DNA of 64,000 bases from an uncultured Bacillota bacterium. Its GTDB lineage: Bacteria; Bacillota_I; Bacilli_A; RF39; UBA660. Of this stretch, positions 32,783 to 41,317 are shown in pieces (the first letter of the stretch is position 1; each line of letters begins with the position of its first letter). The DNA is taken from NCBI GenBank assembly GCA_958428295.1, contig CAUAFL010000002.1, positions 1 through 64,000 of the forward strand. The letters run 5' to 3'. A model generated the notes under the pieces. That model saw nothing but the letters and a program-made list of their open reading frames with translations, did no database searches and was not told where the DNA came from. A program made the position numbers and the translations under genes.

Positions 32783-33585
32783 TGATTTTTGTTACTTTAG
32801 GAACACAGGATAAAGCTTTTCCTAGATTATTAAGAGTTTTGGATAAACATATTAAGAGTGGTCTTATTCAAGATAAAGTTGTTGTTCAAGCAGGTTATAC
32901 TGATTATCAAAGTGAAAAGATGGAGATATTTGATAGTCTTCCTAAGGAGGAGTTTGAATCTTATATCGAAAAAGCCGATTTAGTAATTACACATGGTGGT
33001 GTCGGAAGTATTTTAGATGCTATTTCGCGAGGAAAAGTAGTCATTGCGGCTCCTAGACTAAGTAAATATAAAGAACATACCAATGATCATCAAAAACAAA
33101 TTGTTAATGAGTTTGCGAAAGAAGGTTATATTTTAGCGTTAAAAGATTTTTCTAAGTTTGAGAAGGTTTATGAGAAAAGTAAGAAATTTCAGCCTAAAGT
33201 ATATCATTCTCAGCAGGCTGCTTTTTGTCAGTTAATCAAAAATTATATTGATACTACGGCACACATCAGTTGGTATCATCGTGATTTTCGAGTTATCTTT
33301 GCTTCGATTATCAATATGTTTATTTTTTGTGGGTTTTGGTTATTAGAATTACCCTTATATATTGGTGTGATGGTGAGTTATATGGTTTCTTGTCTGTTAT
33401 TATATTTACTTAATAGTAGGAAACTACGTCGACCGCTGTTGTTATTGATTGGCTTTTTTTGGTTAGATTTAGCTTGTTTTTATTTGTTGGAAGCGCAGTG
33501 GGGGTTTCCTGTGGTACTGGCTAAGTTAGTAAGTGATTTAGTATTAATCATTTTATATCATTTTATTGATAAACGAAATGATTAG
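32782..33585 (+). CDS. Alg13/PssE-like glycosyltransferase with C-terminal membrane domain
   Basis: A 267-residue protein. Residues 1-155 are a GT28 C-terminal-type catalytic domain: MIFVTLGTQDKAFPRLL, ADLVITHGGVGSILDAISRGK and VIAAPRLSKYKEHTNDHQ. The last 105 residues hold four hydrophobic segments with the look of a GtrA-like flippase-type domain (RVIFASIINMFIFCGFWLLE, then SCLLLYLLNSRK). Stand-alone Alg13/PssE proteins are about 150-170 residues, so this is an extended or fused form. ATG 32782 overlaps the Alg14-like stop; an in-frame ATG at 32770 is less likely. The membrane tail may place the catalytic complex at its lipid-linked substrate. Confidence 0.85.
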   Translation: MIFVTLGTQDKAFPRLLRVLDKHIKSGLIQDKVVVQAGYTDYQSEKMEIFDSLPKEEFESYIEKADLVITHGGVGSILDAISRGKVVIAAPRLSKYKEHTNDHQKQIVNEFAKEGYILALKDFSKFEKVYEKSKKFQPKVYHSQQAAFCQLIKNYIDTTAHISWYHRDFRVIFASIINMFIFCGFWLLELPLYIGVMVSYMVSCLLLYLLNSRKLRRPLLLLIGFFWLDLACFYLLEAQWGFPVVLAKLVSDLVLIILYHFIDKRND

Positions 33586-33741
33586 TTATTTTGTAGGTAG
33601 AACAATGGAAAATTTTCCTTGATTGACATTCGTAAAAAGATGTAAAATGGGGGAAGAAGTTCCTTTTTTGTTTTTAGGTGTGTTAAAATAATAGTGATAT
33701 AAATTTATTTGAATTAATGAAAAAGGGGGACCTTGTAAATA

Positions 33742-35007
33742 ATGAAAGAACAATTGATAAAGTTTATTCGTTGGTTTTTGGTGCTTGGTCCTTTTTTGGA
33801 TATGGCTACTGCGGTGATGCTGCAAGTATTTCATGTTGACTTGACGCTAGGGATGATAGTGCGCTTTCTATTTCTAGCCGTTTGTTGTTTTTATCTTTTC
33901 TTTTATTATCAGGGAAAAAATAAAAAGTATTTCATTCTGGCATTAGGAGGCATCTTTATTTATTTAGGACTTTTTAGTATAGCAGTGTTTGTAGATAAGG
34001 GAAGTGCTGCTTTGTTTTATGAGATCAAGAATGCTTTTAAAACATTTTATTTACCCCTTACGTTACTTAGTTTAGGAGCTGTCTTAACAGAAAATAAAGA
34101 TATGGTGCCTAAAAAGTATTTCTTTCTCATGGTTGCCGTGTACTTATTAGGGGTTTTTATTCCTGATATGTTAGGGATTGGTTTTGATAGTTATCAAGTT
34201 ACTAAAACGGGTAGTGTAGGTTTTTTTCAGAGTGCTAATGAGATCAGTGCCATTTTATCATTGTTAATGCCTTTTTTTCTTTCTCAGTTGTATCAAGATA
34301 AACAGCTATTAAAGTCTTTTCTATGGATGGGTATTCTTATTTATGTGGTACTTAGTATTGGCACAAAAGGACCTGTTATATCATTGTTATTGATTGCTTT
34401 CGTTTATTTACTTATCTTTTTTGTTAGCTTGATAAAAAAATCGGCCTATCAAAAATTTGGATTTTCTCTTGGGATTGTGTTGGTGGTTATCTTTTCGTTT
34501 CTATTAATTCTACCAAAGACGGCATTTTATCAAAATATGAAAGTTCATTTAGACTTTTTAAAGGTTGAACATATGACAGAAGTATTTCAAGATGAAGCTT
34601 TGCTTGATCATTTTGTCTTTAGTTCGCGCTTAAAGTTTTTCAAAAATACTGCAAAGAGTTATCAAGGAGCTTCTATTTTTCAAAAATTAGTGGGGATTGG
34701 CTATATTGAACATTATGGAACGGATCAAGTAGCAATGAAAATGGTGGAGATGGATTATGTTGATATTTTCTTTCGTCATGGTGTGGTAGGTTTTTTGGTG
34801 TATATGGGGATCTATGGGGACTTTTTAATAGGTGCCTTTAAGGGCTATTTAAAAGCTCCAAGAGAAAAGCAGATTACTTATTTTTTATCCATTGGACTCA
34901 GTATTTTGTTAGCACTTATCACAGGTCATGTCTTAGTAGCGCCAGCCGTTAGTATTTTTGTTAGTCTTTTACTTCTCGATGGTAGAAAGGAAGTGGTAAG
35001 ATCATGA
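33742..35007 (+). CDS. O-antigen ligase/polymerase-like membrane protein
   Basis: A 421-residue protein with about 11-12 membrane helices and one larger loop (about residues 255-335), the plan of Wzy polymerases and O-antigen ligases. The stretch SVGFFQSANEISAILSLLMP and the short IGTKGPVISLLL segment are typical of this family. It probably polymerises or ligates the surface polysaccharide repeat units. There is a 156-base gap upstream with AAGGGGG 11 bases before the ATG; no well-spaced promoter was confirmed there. The stop overlaps the GT2 start (ATGA). Confidence 0.82.
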   Translation: MKEQLIKFIRWFLVLGPFLDMATAVMLQVFHVDLTLGMIVRFLFLAVCCFYLFFYYQGKNKKYFILALGGIFIYLGLFSIAVFVDKGSAALFYEIKNAFKTFYLPLTLLSLGAVLTENKDMVPKKYFFLMVAVYLLGVFIPDMLGIGFDSYQVTKTGSVGFFQSANEISAILSLLMPFFLSQLYQDKQLLKSFLWMGILIYVVLSIGTKGPVISLLLIAFVYLLIFFVSLIKKSAYQKFGFSLGIVLVVIFSFLLILPKTAFYQNMKVHLDFLKVEHMTEVFQDEALLDHFVFSSRLKFFKNTAKSYQGASIFQKLVGIGYIEHYGTDQVAMKMVEMDYVDIFFRHGVVGFLVYMGIYGDFLIGAFKGYLKAPREKQITYFLSIGLSILLALITGHVLVAPAVSIFVSLLLLDGRKEVVRS

Positions 35008-35882
35008 AAAAGAAGCGTCCCTTAGCTTTTGTAATTATTCATTATAATGATTTTCCAATGACCAGTAGGTTACTTGAAAATATTGCGCATTATCAAAGTA
35101 TTAGCCAAATATTTGTGGTAGATAATCATTCTAGTGATGATTCTTTTCATCAATTACAGTCTTTTTCTTCTAGTAAGATAAAGCTTATTCGAACCGATAC
35201 GAATAAAGGATTTGCGGCGGGAATGAATGTCGGAGTGAAGGCAGCTATCACTGCTTTAGGAGCTTGTGATATTATTTTATCAAATTCTGATATTATCATT
35301 TATAGTGATGAAAATTTACAAAGGTTACAAGAAGTTTTTAAGGATCCTACTTATGGTATTTTAAGTCCAGTGGTGTGTGAACCACAAGGCCTTAATCGAG
35401 GATGGAAAGTTCCTAGTTGTGGCAAGGAAGTTTTGTTTAATTTACCGGGGGTAGGCAAATTTTTTCAAAAAAAATATTTACAGTATCCTGAAAAGCATTA
35501 TACGGGGGTTGTTTCTTTCGTGGAAGCAGTGTCTGGTTGCTTTTTTCTCATTAAATCAGAAGTATTAGAGAAAATTGGTTTTTTTGATGAAAAAACATTT
35601 TTGTATTATGAAGAGAATATTCTATCTCGGAAATTACAACAGGCGAACTATCATGTGGCACTTTGTAATGAAGTGGCAGTCATTCATGACCATTCCGTGA
35701 GTGTTAATAAAAGTATCAGTTATATTAATAAATATAAAATTTTGAAGGAAAGTCAATATTATTTTGAAAAAACTTATAATCATGCTGGGAACTTTGGTTT
35801 ATTTTGGTTACGTTTTACTAGTCAATTAACACTTATTACTATCTATTTTCGTGTTTTTATGAAGGGAGGATTTCGAAAGTGA
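35004..35882 (+). CDS. Glycosyltransferase family 2, rhamnosyltransferase-like
   Basis: A 292-residue GT-A enzyme. It opens with AFVIIHYNDFPMTSRLLENI, has the donor site IFVVDNHSSDDS and NKGFAAGMNVGVKAA, an ILSNSDII metal-site-type motif, and VSGCFFLIKSEVLEKIGFFDE further on. Members of this subgroup often transfer rhamnose, and the rml genes follow directly, so dTDP-rhamnose as donor is a reasonable inference. Translation is coupled on both sides: ATGA with the polymerase and GTGA with rmlA. Confidence 0.88.
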   Translation: MKKKRPLAFVIIHYNDFPMTSRLLENIAHYQSISQIFVVDNHSSDDSFHQLQSFSSSKIKLIRTDTNKGFAAGMNVGVKAAITALGACDIILSNSDIIIYSDENLQRLQEVFKDPTYGILSPVVCEPQGLNRGWKVPSCGKEVLFNLPGVGKFFQKKYLQYPEKHYTGVVSFVEAVSGCFFLIKSEVLEKIGFFDEKTFLYYEENILSRKLQQANYHVALCNEVAVIHDHSVSVNKSISYINKYKILKESQYYFEKTYNHAGNFGLFWLRFTSQLTLITIYFRVFMKGGFRK

Positions 35883-36775
35883 AAGGAATTATTTTAGCGG
35901 GAGGAACGGGAACTAGATTATATCCACTGACGGAAGTAACGAGTAAGCAGTTGATGCCTATTTACGATAAACCGATGATTTATTATCCGCTTTCGGTTTT
36001 AATGCAAGCAGGAATTAGAGAAATTTTAGTGATTTCTACGCCACAGGATTTACCACGTTTTGAGGCTTTGCTGGGAGATGGTTCTAAATTTGGAATAAAG
36101 TTATCCTATATAGAACAGCCTAGTCCCGATGGCTTAGCCCAGGCTTTTCTTTTAGGGGAAGAGTTTATTGGTACTTCTAGTTGTTGTATGATTTTAGGGG
36201 ATAATATTTTTTATGGCGCTAATATTAAGGAGGAATTACAAAGGGCTAGAGCTAGTGCTGAGGCAGGTATCGCTACGGTTTTTGGGTATCATGTCCATGA
36301 TCCTGAACGGTTTGGCATTGTGGAGTTTGATGCCAGTGGGAAAGTGCTCAGTGTGGAAGAAAAACCTAGTCATCCGAAGAGCCACTATGCGATTACTGGT
36401 TTATATTTTTATGACCATAGCGTGGTAGAGAAAGCCAAAAAATTGAAGCCATCTGCAAGAGGAGAGCTAGAAATAACAGATTTAAATCGTTTGTTTTTAG
36501 AGGAAGGTAGATTACAAGTCATTCCTCTTAATGAAGGGTATGGTTGGTTTGATACAGGAACATTTAAAAGTTTATTAACAGCTACTAGTTTTGTGGGGAC
36601 GATTCAGGAACATCAGAATGTGACGATTTGTTGTCCAGAAGAGATTGGTTATCGTAATGGTTGGTTAAAAAAAGATAAATTATTAGCACAAGCAAAATTA
36701 ATGCAGAAGAATACGTATGGTCAACATTTGTTTTCTTTAGTAGAGGAGGAAGAAAATGCAAAAAATTGCCACTAA
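35879..36775 (+). CDS. rmlA: Glucose-1-phosphate thymidylyltransferase
   Basis: A 298-residue enzyme making dTDP-glucose from dTTP and glucose-1-phosphate, the first step of dTDP-rhamnose synthesis. Signatures: KGIILAGGTGTRLYPLTEVTSKQ at the start, DKPMIYYPLSVLMQAGI, GDNIFYG and the C-terminal GYGWFDTGTF. The start is a GTG overlapping the stop of the GT2 gene, with GGGAGG 9 bases upstream. It overlaps rmlC by 20 bases. Length and motifs match RfbA/RmlA. Confidence 0.96.
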   Translation: MKGIILAGGTGTRLYPLTEVTSKQLMPIYDKPMIYYPLSVLMQAGIREILVISTPQDLPRFEALLGDGSKFGIKLSYIEQPSPDGLAQAFLLGEEFIGTSSCCMILGDNIFYGANIKEELQRARASAEAGIATVFGYHVHDPERFGIVEFDASGKVLSVEEKPSHPKSHYAITGLYFYDHSVVEKAKKLKPSARGELEITDLNRLFLEEGRLQVIPLNEGYGWFDTGTFKSLLTATSFVGTIQEHQNVTICCPEEIGYRNGWLKKDKLLAQAKLMQKNTYGQHLFSLVEEEENAKNCH

Positions 36776-37325
36776 ATTACAAGATTGTTATATTTTAGAA
36801 CCTACGGTATATGGGGATGACCGAGGGTATTTTACGGAGTTTTATAGTAAAAAAACAATGGAGGCTTTAGGCTTAGGGAATATTATAGGAGAGGTGGTGC
36901 AGGGTAATCGCTCCCTTAGTCGAAAAGGAACGTTACGTGGTTTGCATTATCAAAAGGGAAAGACTGCTCAAGCGAAGTTAGTGGAATGCTTACAAGGAAG
37001 TGTTTTAGATGTCGTTGTTGATTTACGAAAGTCATCTCCTAGCTATCAACAGTGGATTTCAGTGGAACTGACGGGTGAAAATCAGCGAAAACTATTGGTG
37101 CCTAAGGGATTTGCGCATGGCTTTTTGACGCTGGAAGATAATACGCTATTTCAATATTTAGTAGACTATCCATATAGTAAAGAGACAGAAGGTGGCTTTC
37201 TATGGAAGGATGAAGAAATAGGTGTTGATTGGCAGTTAGAGCGCTACGGTATTGATCAACCACTTCTATCGGCGAAAGATGAGCAACGCAAACCATTAAA
37301 AGAGACGGATGTGGAGTTTCTATGA
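36756..37325 (+). CDS. rmlC: dTDP-4-dehydrorhamnose 3,5-epimerase
   Basis: A 189-residue cupin-fold epimerase, third step of dTDP-L-rhamnose synthesis. The catalytic region is visible in QGNRSLSRKGTLRGLHYQKG (the RGLHxQ motif with the catalytic His) and in KLLVPKGFAHGFLTLED. GGAGGAAGAAA precedes the ATG. It overlaps rmlA by 20 bases and rmlD by 4. The product feeds the reductase encoded next. Confidence 0.95.
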   Translation: MQKIATKLQDCYILEPTVYGDDRGYFTEFYSKKTMEALGLGNIIGEVVQGNRSLSRKGTLRGLHYQKGKTAQAKLVECLQGSVLDVVVDLRKSSPSYQQWISVELTGENQRKLLVPKGFAHGFLTLEDNTLFQYLVDYPYSKETEGGFLWKDEEIGVDWQLERYGIDQPLLSAKDEQRKPLKETDVEFL

Positions 37326-38179
37326 AATATTTAGTAACGGGCAAAGATGGGCAACTAGGCTCTGCTATGGTTAGTTATCTTGAGAAGAATACGACTCATT
37401 CAGTCGAGGCTATTTCTCATCAACAATTAGATATTGTCGATCGGCAAGCAGTTTTTTCACTGATTGAAGAAAAAAAACCAGATTTTATTATTCATTGTGC
37501 GGCTTATACTGCTGTTGATCAAGCGGAAGAGGAAATAGAAAAGTGTATGGCAGTGAATGTTTTAGGAACTGAAAACTTGGTTGCTGCGGCAAAAAAGATC
37601 GGGGCAGTGCTCGTTTATTTTAGTACCGATTATGTATTTGATGGCCAAAAAGAGGGCTGGTATCAAGAAACGGATCGTCCTCATCCCTTAAATGTTTATG
37701 GACAAAGTAAGTATTTAGGAGAAGAGGCGGTACGATGTTATTCTAAACATTATATTGTGCGTATTTCTTGGGTTTTTGGAGTGCATGGTAAAAATTTTAT
37801 TAAGACGATGTTGCAACTTAGTGAAACTAAGGAACAAATCTCAGTGGTAGCGGATCAAATAGGCAGTCCTACCTATACTAAGGATGTCGCCAAGAGTGTC
37901 CTTTCTTTAATTGATAGTGGACAGTTTGGCACGTATCATATGACTAATGAAGGAGTTTGTTCATGGGCGGAGTTAGCTAGCTATGTGTTTCAACTTAAGA
38001 AAATTAATACTCAGGTGGTGGCTATTCCTAGTACTAACTATAAGCAAAAAGCAACGCGCCCTCTTAATTCTAAACTTAGTAAAGATAAATTAGCATTAGT
38101 AGTGGGAAGACTTCCTGATTGGCATGATGCAGTGCAAGACTATTTATTGGCAGTGGAGGAAGAAAATGGCAAAGTATAA
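37322..38179 (+). CDS. rmlD: dTDP-4-dehydrorhamnose reductase
   Basis: A 285-residue short-chain dehydrogenase-type enzyme for the last step to dTDP-L-rhamnose. It has the nucleotide-binding start YLVTGKDGQLGSAMV, the YFSTDYVFDG segment, and the catalytic Tyr-Lys pair in NVYGQSKYLGEEAV. Starts within the rmlC stop (ATGA) and overlaps the following gene by 14 bases. rmlB, the 4,6-dehydratase that links RmlA to RmlC, is not in this operon or window and must lie elsewhere if the pathway is complete. Confidence 0.95.
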   Translation: MKYLVTGKDGQLGSAMVSYLEKNTTHSVEAISHQQLDIVDRQAVFSLIEEKKPDFIIHCAAYTAVDQAEEEIEKCMAVNVLGTENLVAAAKKIGAVLVYFSTDYVFDGQKEGWYQETDRPHPLNVYGQSKYLGEEAVRCYSKHYIVRISWVFGVHGKNFIKTMLQLSETKEQISVVADQIGSPTYTKDVAKSVLSLIDSGQFGTYHMTNEGVCSWAELASYVFQLKKINTQVVAIPSTNYKQKATRPLNSKLSKDKLALVVGRLPDWHDAVQDYLLAVEEENGKV

Positions 38180-39587
38180 GTGTTCAATTTGTGGTTATAT
38201 TTATGATGATGCTAAGGAAAAAGTTCCCTTTAGGGAATTAGCAGAAGATTGGCAATGTCCTCTTTGTGGGGCGCCTAAAGCTATGTTTGAAGAAATAAAG
38301 GAGAGTAGTCAAGTAACTGATAAGTTGCTTGATGATAACGATCCTTTAGCGACCTATTTAAAAGAATATAAACGTGATCATGAACAAGAAATCATTGCTG
38401 ATATTCATCAGATGGCTAGAACAGGAAAGGGCGTACTTTCGGCTATGGGGCCTACAACTTTATTAAGTCCGTGGGAACAAATTGTGATTCTAGGAGCGCA
38501 GTTAGCACGATCACCATTACTTTCTTCAGAGAAGGTATCCTTAAAGACAACTCTTGGGAAAAAGGCTCAAAAACCGCTTGTTCTTGCCTGTCCGTTTTAT
38601 ATTTCTCATATGTCCTTTGGGGCCTTATCTAGGGAAGCCAAAGTTGCTTTAGCGAAGGGTGCCGCTCATGTTAAAACGGCGATGTGTAGTGGAGAAGGAG
38701 GTATCCTTCCTGTGGAACAGGAGTCTTCTTATCGTTATATTTTTGAGTATGTGCCTAATTTGTATAGTGTGACTGATGAAAACTTGCAGGCTGCTGATGC
38801 CATTGAAATTAAAATCGGTCAGGGAACAAAACCAGGGCTAGGAGGGCATTTGCCGAAAGAAAAAGTGACGAAGGAAATTGCACAGATTCGTGGTAAGAGT
38901 GAGGCTCAAGATATTATTTCGCCGCCTTGTTTTTCACAATTACAAACGAAAGAAGAGTTAAAAAAATTAGTAAAAGAGCTTAAAGATCGCTCATTAGGGC
39001 GTCCCATTGGTGTAAAATTGGCCGCAGGTCATATTGAAGAGGATTTGGCTTGGGTGATTTTTGCCGAGGCTGATTTTGTGACCATAGATGGTCGAGGGGG
39101 AGCGACGGGGGCCAGTCCTAAGGTAGTACGGGACGCTACTAGTGTTCCAACGATGTATGCTCTTCGGCGCGCTAGACGTTATTTAGATCAGCAAAAGTCG
39201 TCATTAGAATTAGTGATTACGGGAGGCCTTAGAAGTGCTAGTGATATCTTTAAAGCATTAGCGATGGGAGCGGATGCCGTGGCTTTAGCGACGGGTCCAA
39301 TGATTGCTTTAGGCTGTGATCAATATCGCATTTGCCATACTGGTAAGTGTCCTTTGGGGATTGCTACTCAGGATGAAGCCTTGAGAAAGCGCCTCGATAT
39401 TGATCTTTCTAGTAGGCGAGTTGCCAATTATTTATCGGCACTCCAACAAGAAGTAACGACCTTTTGTCGTTTAACGGGGCATGCTAGCATTCAGGATGTT
39501 AGTCTTGCTGATTTAGGGTGCATGAGTGAGGAAGTAAGTCGTTATACAGATGTCCAACATGTAGGGTTAGGGGACATATCGTTATAA
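38166..39587 (+). CDS. Rubredoxin fused to FMN-binding glutamate-synthase-like domain
   Basis: A 473-residue fusion. Residues 1-40 are a rubredoxin with two Cys pairs, CSICGYIYDD and CPLCGAP. After a short linker the rest is a glutamate-synthase large-subunit (GltB2/archaeal type) TIM barrel. It has PFYISHMSFGALSREAKVAL, the Cys-rich SGEGGILPVEQ region, KIGQGTKPGLGGHLP and FVTIDGRGGATGASP. A late C-x5-C-P pattern (CHTGKCP) completes the family's usual cluster region. Stand-alone homologues are annotated as FMN-binding glutamate synthase family proteins of unsettled reaction. ATG 38166 follows GGAGGAAGAAA and overlaps rmlD, so it is translated with the rhamnose genes, which is unexpected. Confidence 0.88.
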   Translation: MAKYKCSICGYIYDDAKEKVPFRELAEDWQCPLCGAPKAMFEEIKESSQVTDKLLDDNDPLATYLKEYKRDHEQEIIADIHQMARTGKGVLSAMGPTTLLSPWEQIVILGAQLARSPLLSSEKVSLKTTLGKKAQKPLVLACPFYISHMSFGALSREAKVALAKGAAHVKTAMCSGEGGILPVEQESSYRYIFEYVPNLYSVTDENLQAADAIEIKIGQGTKPGLGGHLPKEKVTKEIAQIRGKSEAQDIISPPCFSQLQTKEELKKLVKELKDRSLGRPIGVKLAAGHIEEDLAWVIFAEADFVTIDGRGGATGASPKVVRDATSVPTMYALRRARRYLDQQKSSLELVITGGLRSASDIFKALAMGADAVALATGPMIALGCDQYRICHTGKCPLGIATQDEALRKRLDIDLSSRRVANYLSALQQEVTTFCRLTGHASIQDVSLADLGCMSEEVSRYTDVQHVGLGDISL

Positions 39588-39688
39588 AATCTTTTAGTGA
39601 TATTAAATGAGCATAATGGTGATTAGAAAAGCTTAGATATTACATTAGGGTTGCTATCGCTTTGTTTTGTGAAAGAAAGGAGTAGTCG

Positions 39689-40150
39689 ATGATTCATTTA
39701 CGACATTTTAAGTTACAGAAGATAGACTTTGATAATATTGATCATTATTTATTAGTGAAAAAACTCTCTCGTGATGCTGCTGTTACAGACTATATTAGTC
39801 ATGATTTAGCTACTTTTCTTAAGAAAGAGGAAAACTATGTTGTATTAAATGAGCAAGATAGAGCCGTTGGGATTGTGGGTGATAAAATAGATGAGAAAGA
39901 TCGAGTAATGGAGTTATGGTACATGATTACGAAAGAGCAGCGTGGCAGGGGGATTGCTGACCATTTATTGGGTGAAGTTACCCCTTATTTTATAGAGTAC
40001 TGCGATATTCATGATATTAAGTTACTGATTGATCGTTATAATCATGCTAGTATTAAATGTGCTCAAAATAATGGTTATAATATTTATAAAATGCATCCTA
40101 ATCGAGGAGAATATCGTTATTTTGGAGAAGAAAAAGGCAAATCTGTTTGA
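39689..40150 (+). CDS. GNAT-family acetyltransferase
   Basis: A 153-residue single-domain GNAT. The acetyl-CoA-binding motif is seen in MITKEQRGRGIADHLLGEV and a late motif B in NHASIKCAQNNGYNIYKMHP, with the Asn and Gly-Tyr typical of the fold. Substrate unknown. AAAGGAG sits 7 bases before the ATG. The 101 bases upstream separate it from the polysaccharide operon, with no strong terminator seen. The rplU promoter lies on its stop codon. Confidence 0.85.
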   Translation: MIHLRHFKLQKIDFDNIDHYLLVKKLSRDAAVTDYISHDLATFLKKEENYVVLNEQDRAVGIVGDKIDEKDRVMELWYMITKEQRGRGIADHLLGEVTPYFIEYCDIHDIKLLIDRYNHASIKCAQNNGYNIYKMHPNRGEYRYFGEEKGKSV

Positions 40151-40175
40151 CTAACTGGTGTTTGTGTGATAGAAT
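40147..40175 (+). promoter_or_regulatory. SigA-type promoter for rplU-prp-rpmA
   Basis: TTGACT (40147-40152) and TAGAAT (40170-40175) with an exact 17-base spacer; the -35 overlaps the stop codon of the preceding GNAT gene. Confidence 0.8.
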
Positions 40176-40181
40176 CTTTTT

Positions 40182-40286
40182 GTTTGTAGCTTGAATGCCT
40201 CATGCTCAAACCGCATTGAAAAGGTAAAAACAAGAAATACTTGTACCTTAAGAGCGAGTCTTAAGTAAAAAGAAGGAGGTAAGAAG
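40182..40286 (+). ncRNA. Candidate ribosomal protein L21 leader RNA
   Basis: About 105 transcribed bases precede rplU. They include AAGGTAAAAACAAG pairing with CTTGTACCTT around AAATA, and the stretch GCCTCATGCTCAAACCGCATTG. The place, size and two-part hairpin fit the L21 autoregulatory leader known in Bacilli. I matched it by position and shape, not by a covariance model. Confidence 0.6.
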
Positions 40287-40589
40287 ATGTTTGCAGTTGT
40301 TAAAGTAGGTGGAAAACAGTATCGCGTTAGTGAAGGTGATGAGATTTTCGTTGAAAAATTGAAAGCTGAAGCGGGTGATACAGTCACTTTTGATCAAGTA
40401 TTAATGATCGATACACAAGTGGGAACCCCTTATTTAGAAAATGTTATGGTAGAAGGTTCTGTGATTAAAAACGGTAAAAATAAAAAAATCCGTATCTTTA
40501 AGTATAAGAATAAATCAAGAGCCAATCGTAGAACACAAGGTCATAGACAACCTTATACGAAAGTTAAAATTACAAAAATTAATGGGTAA
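40287..40589 (+). CDS. rplU: 50S ribosomal protein L21
   Basis: A 100-residue large-subunit protein starting MFAVVKVGGKQYRVSEGDEI and ending with the KSRANRRTQGHRQPYTKVKI tail, both hallmarks of L21. AGGAGGT lies 8 bases before the ATG. First gene of the conserved rplU-prp-rpmA trio. Confidence 0.97.
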   Translation: MFAVVKVGGKQYRVSEGDEIFVEKLKAEAGDTVTFDQVLMIDTQVGTPYLENVMVEGSVIKNGKNKKIRIFKYKNKSRANRRTQGHRQPYTKVKITKING

Positions 40590-40591
40590 TC

Positions 40592-40894
40592 ATGATTAAT
40601 GTAAAGGTGACGAAAAAACAAGGTAACTATCAGAATGTGACAGTATTAGGTCATGCGATGTATGATGACTATGGGAAAGATATTGTTTGTAGTGCTGTTA
40701 GTTCAATTGTAACGACGACAATTAATGGGATTTTATCGTTACAAGAAGAGGGGCTGACCTATCTTGTTAGTCGGAAAGGCTTACGGATTGATATTCATGA
40801 TCAGGGAAAAACAACCCAGACTTTAATTCATAATATGATTCGCATGCTTAAAGAATTGGAACTTAAATATCCAGAAAATATTGACATACAGTAA
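40592..40894 (+). CDS. prp: Ribosomal-processing cysteine protease Prp
   Basis: A 100-residue protease encoded between L21 and L27. The catalytic pair is visible as His21 in VLGHAMYDDYGKDIVCSAV and Cys33 twelve residues later. In Bacillota Prp removes the N-terminal extension of L27, and the rpmA product here carries exactly such an extension. It starts 2 bases after the rplU stop and has a weak ribosome site, so translation is probably coupled. Confidence 0.93.
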   Translation: MINVKVTKKQGNYQNVTVLGHAMYDDYGKDIVCSAVSSIVTTTINGILSLQEEGLTYLVSRKGLRIDIHDQGKTTQTLIHNMIRMLKELELKYPENIDIQ

Positions 40895-40906
40895 GGAGGG
40901 TAAAAC

Positions 40907-41197
40907 GTGGAATTGTTAAAATTAAATCTTCAATTATTTGCACATAAAAAAGGTCAGAGTTCTACTGCCAACGGTCGTGATTCAAAAGGACGGCGATTAG
41001 GTGCTAAAGCGGCTGATGGAGAATTTATTACGGCTGGCAGCATTATTTATCGGCAACGTGGAACAAGAATTTTTCCAGGTATTAATGCAAGACGAGGAAA
41101 TGATGATACGATCTATGCAACGGTGGATGGTATTGTTAAATTTGAACGTCTTGGTAGAGATAAAAAACAAGCGTCTGTTTATCCAGTGGCAGAATAA
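40907..41197 (+). CDS. rpmA: 50S ribosomal protein L27, with Prp-cleaved leader
   Basis: A 96-residue protein. The start MELLKLNLQLFAHKKGQSS contains the cleavage signal LNLQLF-A; Prp should cut after Phe11 to expose AHKKG, which reaches the peptidyl-transferase centre. The body (DSKGRRLGAKAADGEFI, GINARRGNDDTIYAT) is typical. The start is a GTG 7 bases after AAGGAGGG. A terminator follows. Confidence 0.97.
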   Translation: MELLKLNLQLFAHKKGQSSTANGRDSKGRRLGAKAADGEFITAGSIIYRQRGTRIFPGINARRGNDDTIYATVDGIVKFERLGRDKKQASVYPVAE

Positions 41198-41200
41198 CTA

Positions 41201-41228
41201 AGTAAGAGTGAAAACTCTTGCTTTTTTT
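41201..41228 (+). terminator. Terminator after rpmA
   Basis: GTAAGAGT (41202-41209) pairs with ACTCTTGC (41214-41221) around GAAA, followed by T7. Ends the ribosomal protein operon. Confidence 0.85.
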
Positions 41229-41261
41229 GCAATTAGTCATAGTAAATTTTAATTTTTATGA

Positions 41262-41267
41262 TATACT
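41262..41267 (+). promoter_or_regulatory. Extended -10 element before the tandem surface genes
   Basis: TATACT preceded by TGA (extended -10 pattern). No good -35 lies 17 bases upstream. It is 50 bases before the ATG of the first surface protein. Confidence 0.45.
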
Positions 41268-41317
41268 GTCTTTATAAACTAGGAAGATAGAATTCTTAGG
41301 AATAGGAGGAGTGTATA

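Noticed and set aside
33623..33648. Promoter TTGACA...TAAAAT before the polymerase gene
   Set aside because: The spacer is only 14 bases, outside the usual range, so it was not listed as a feature.
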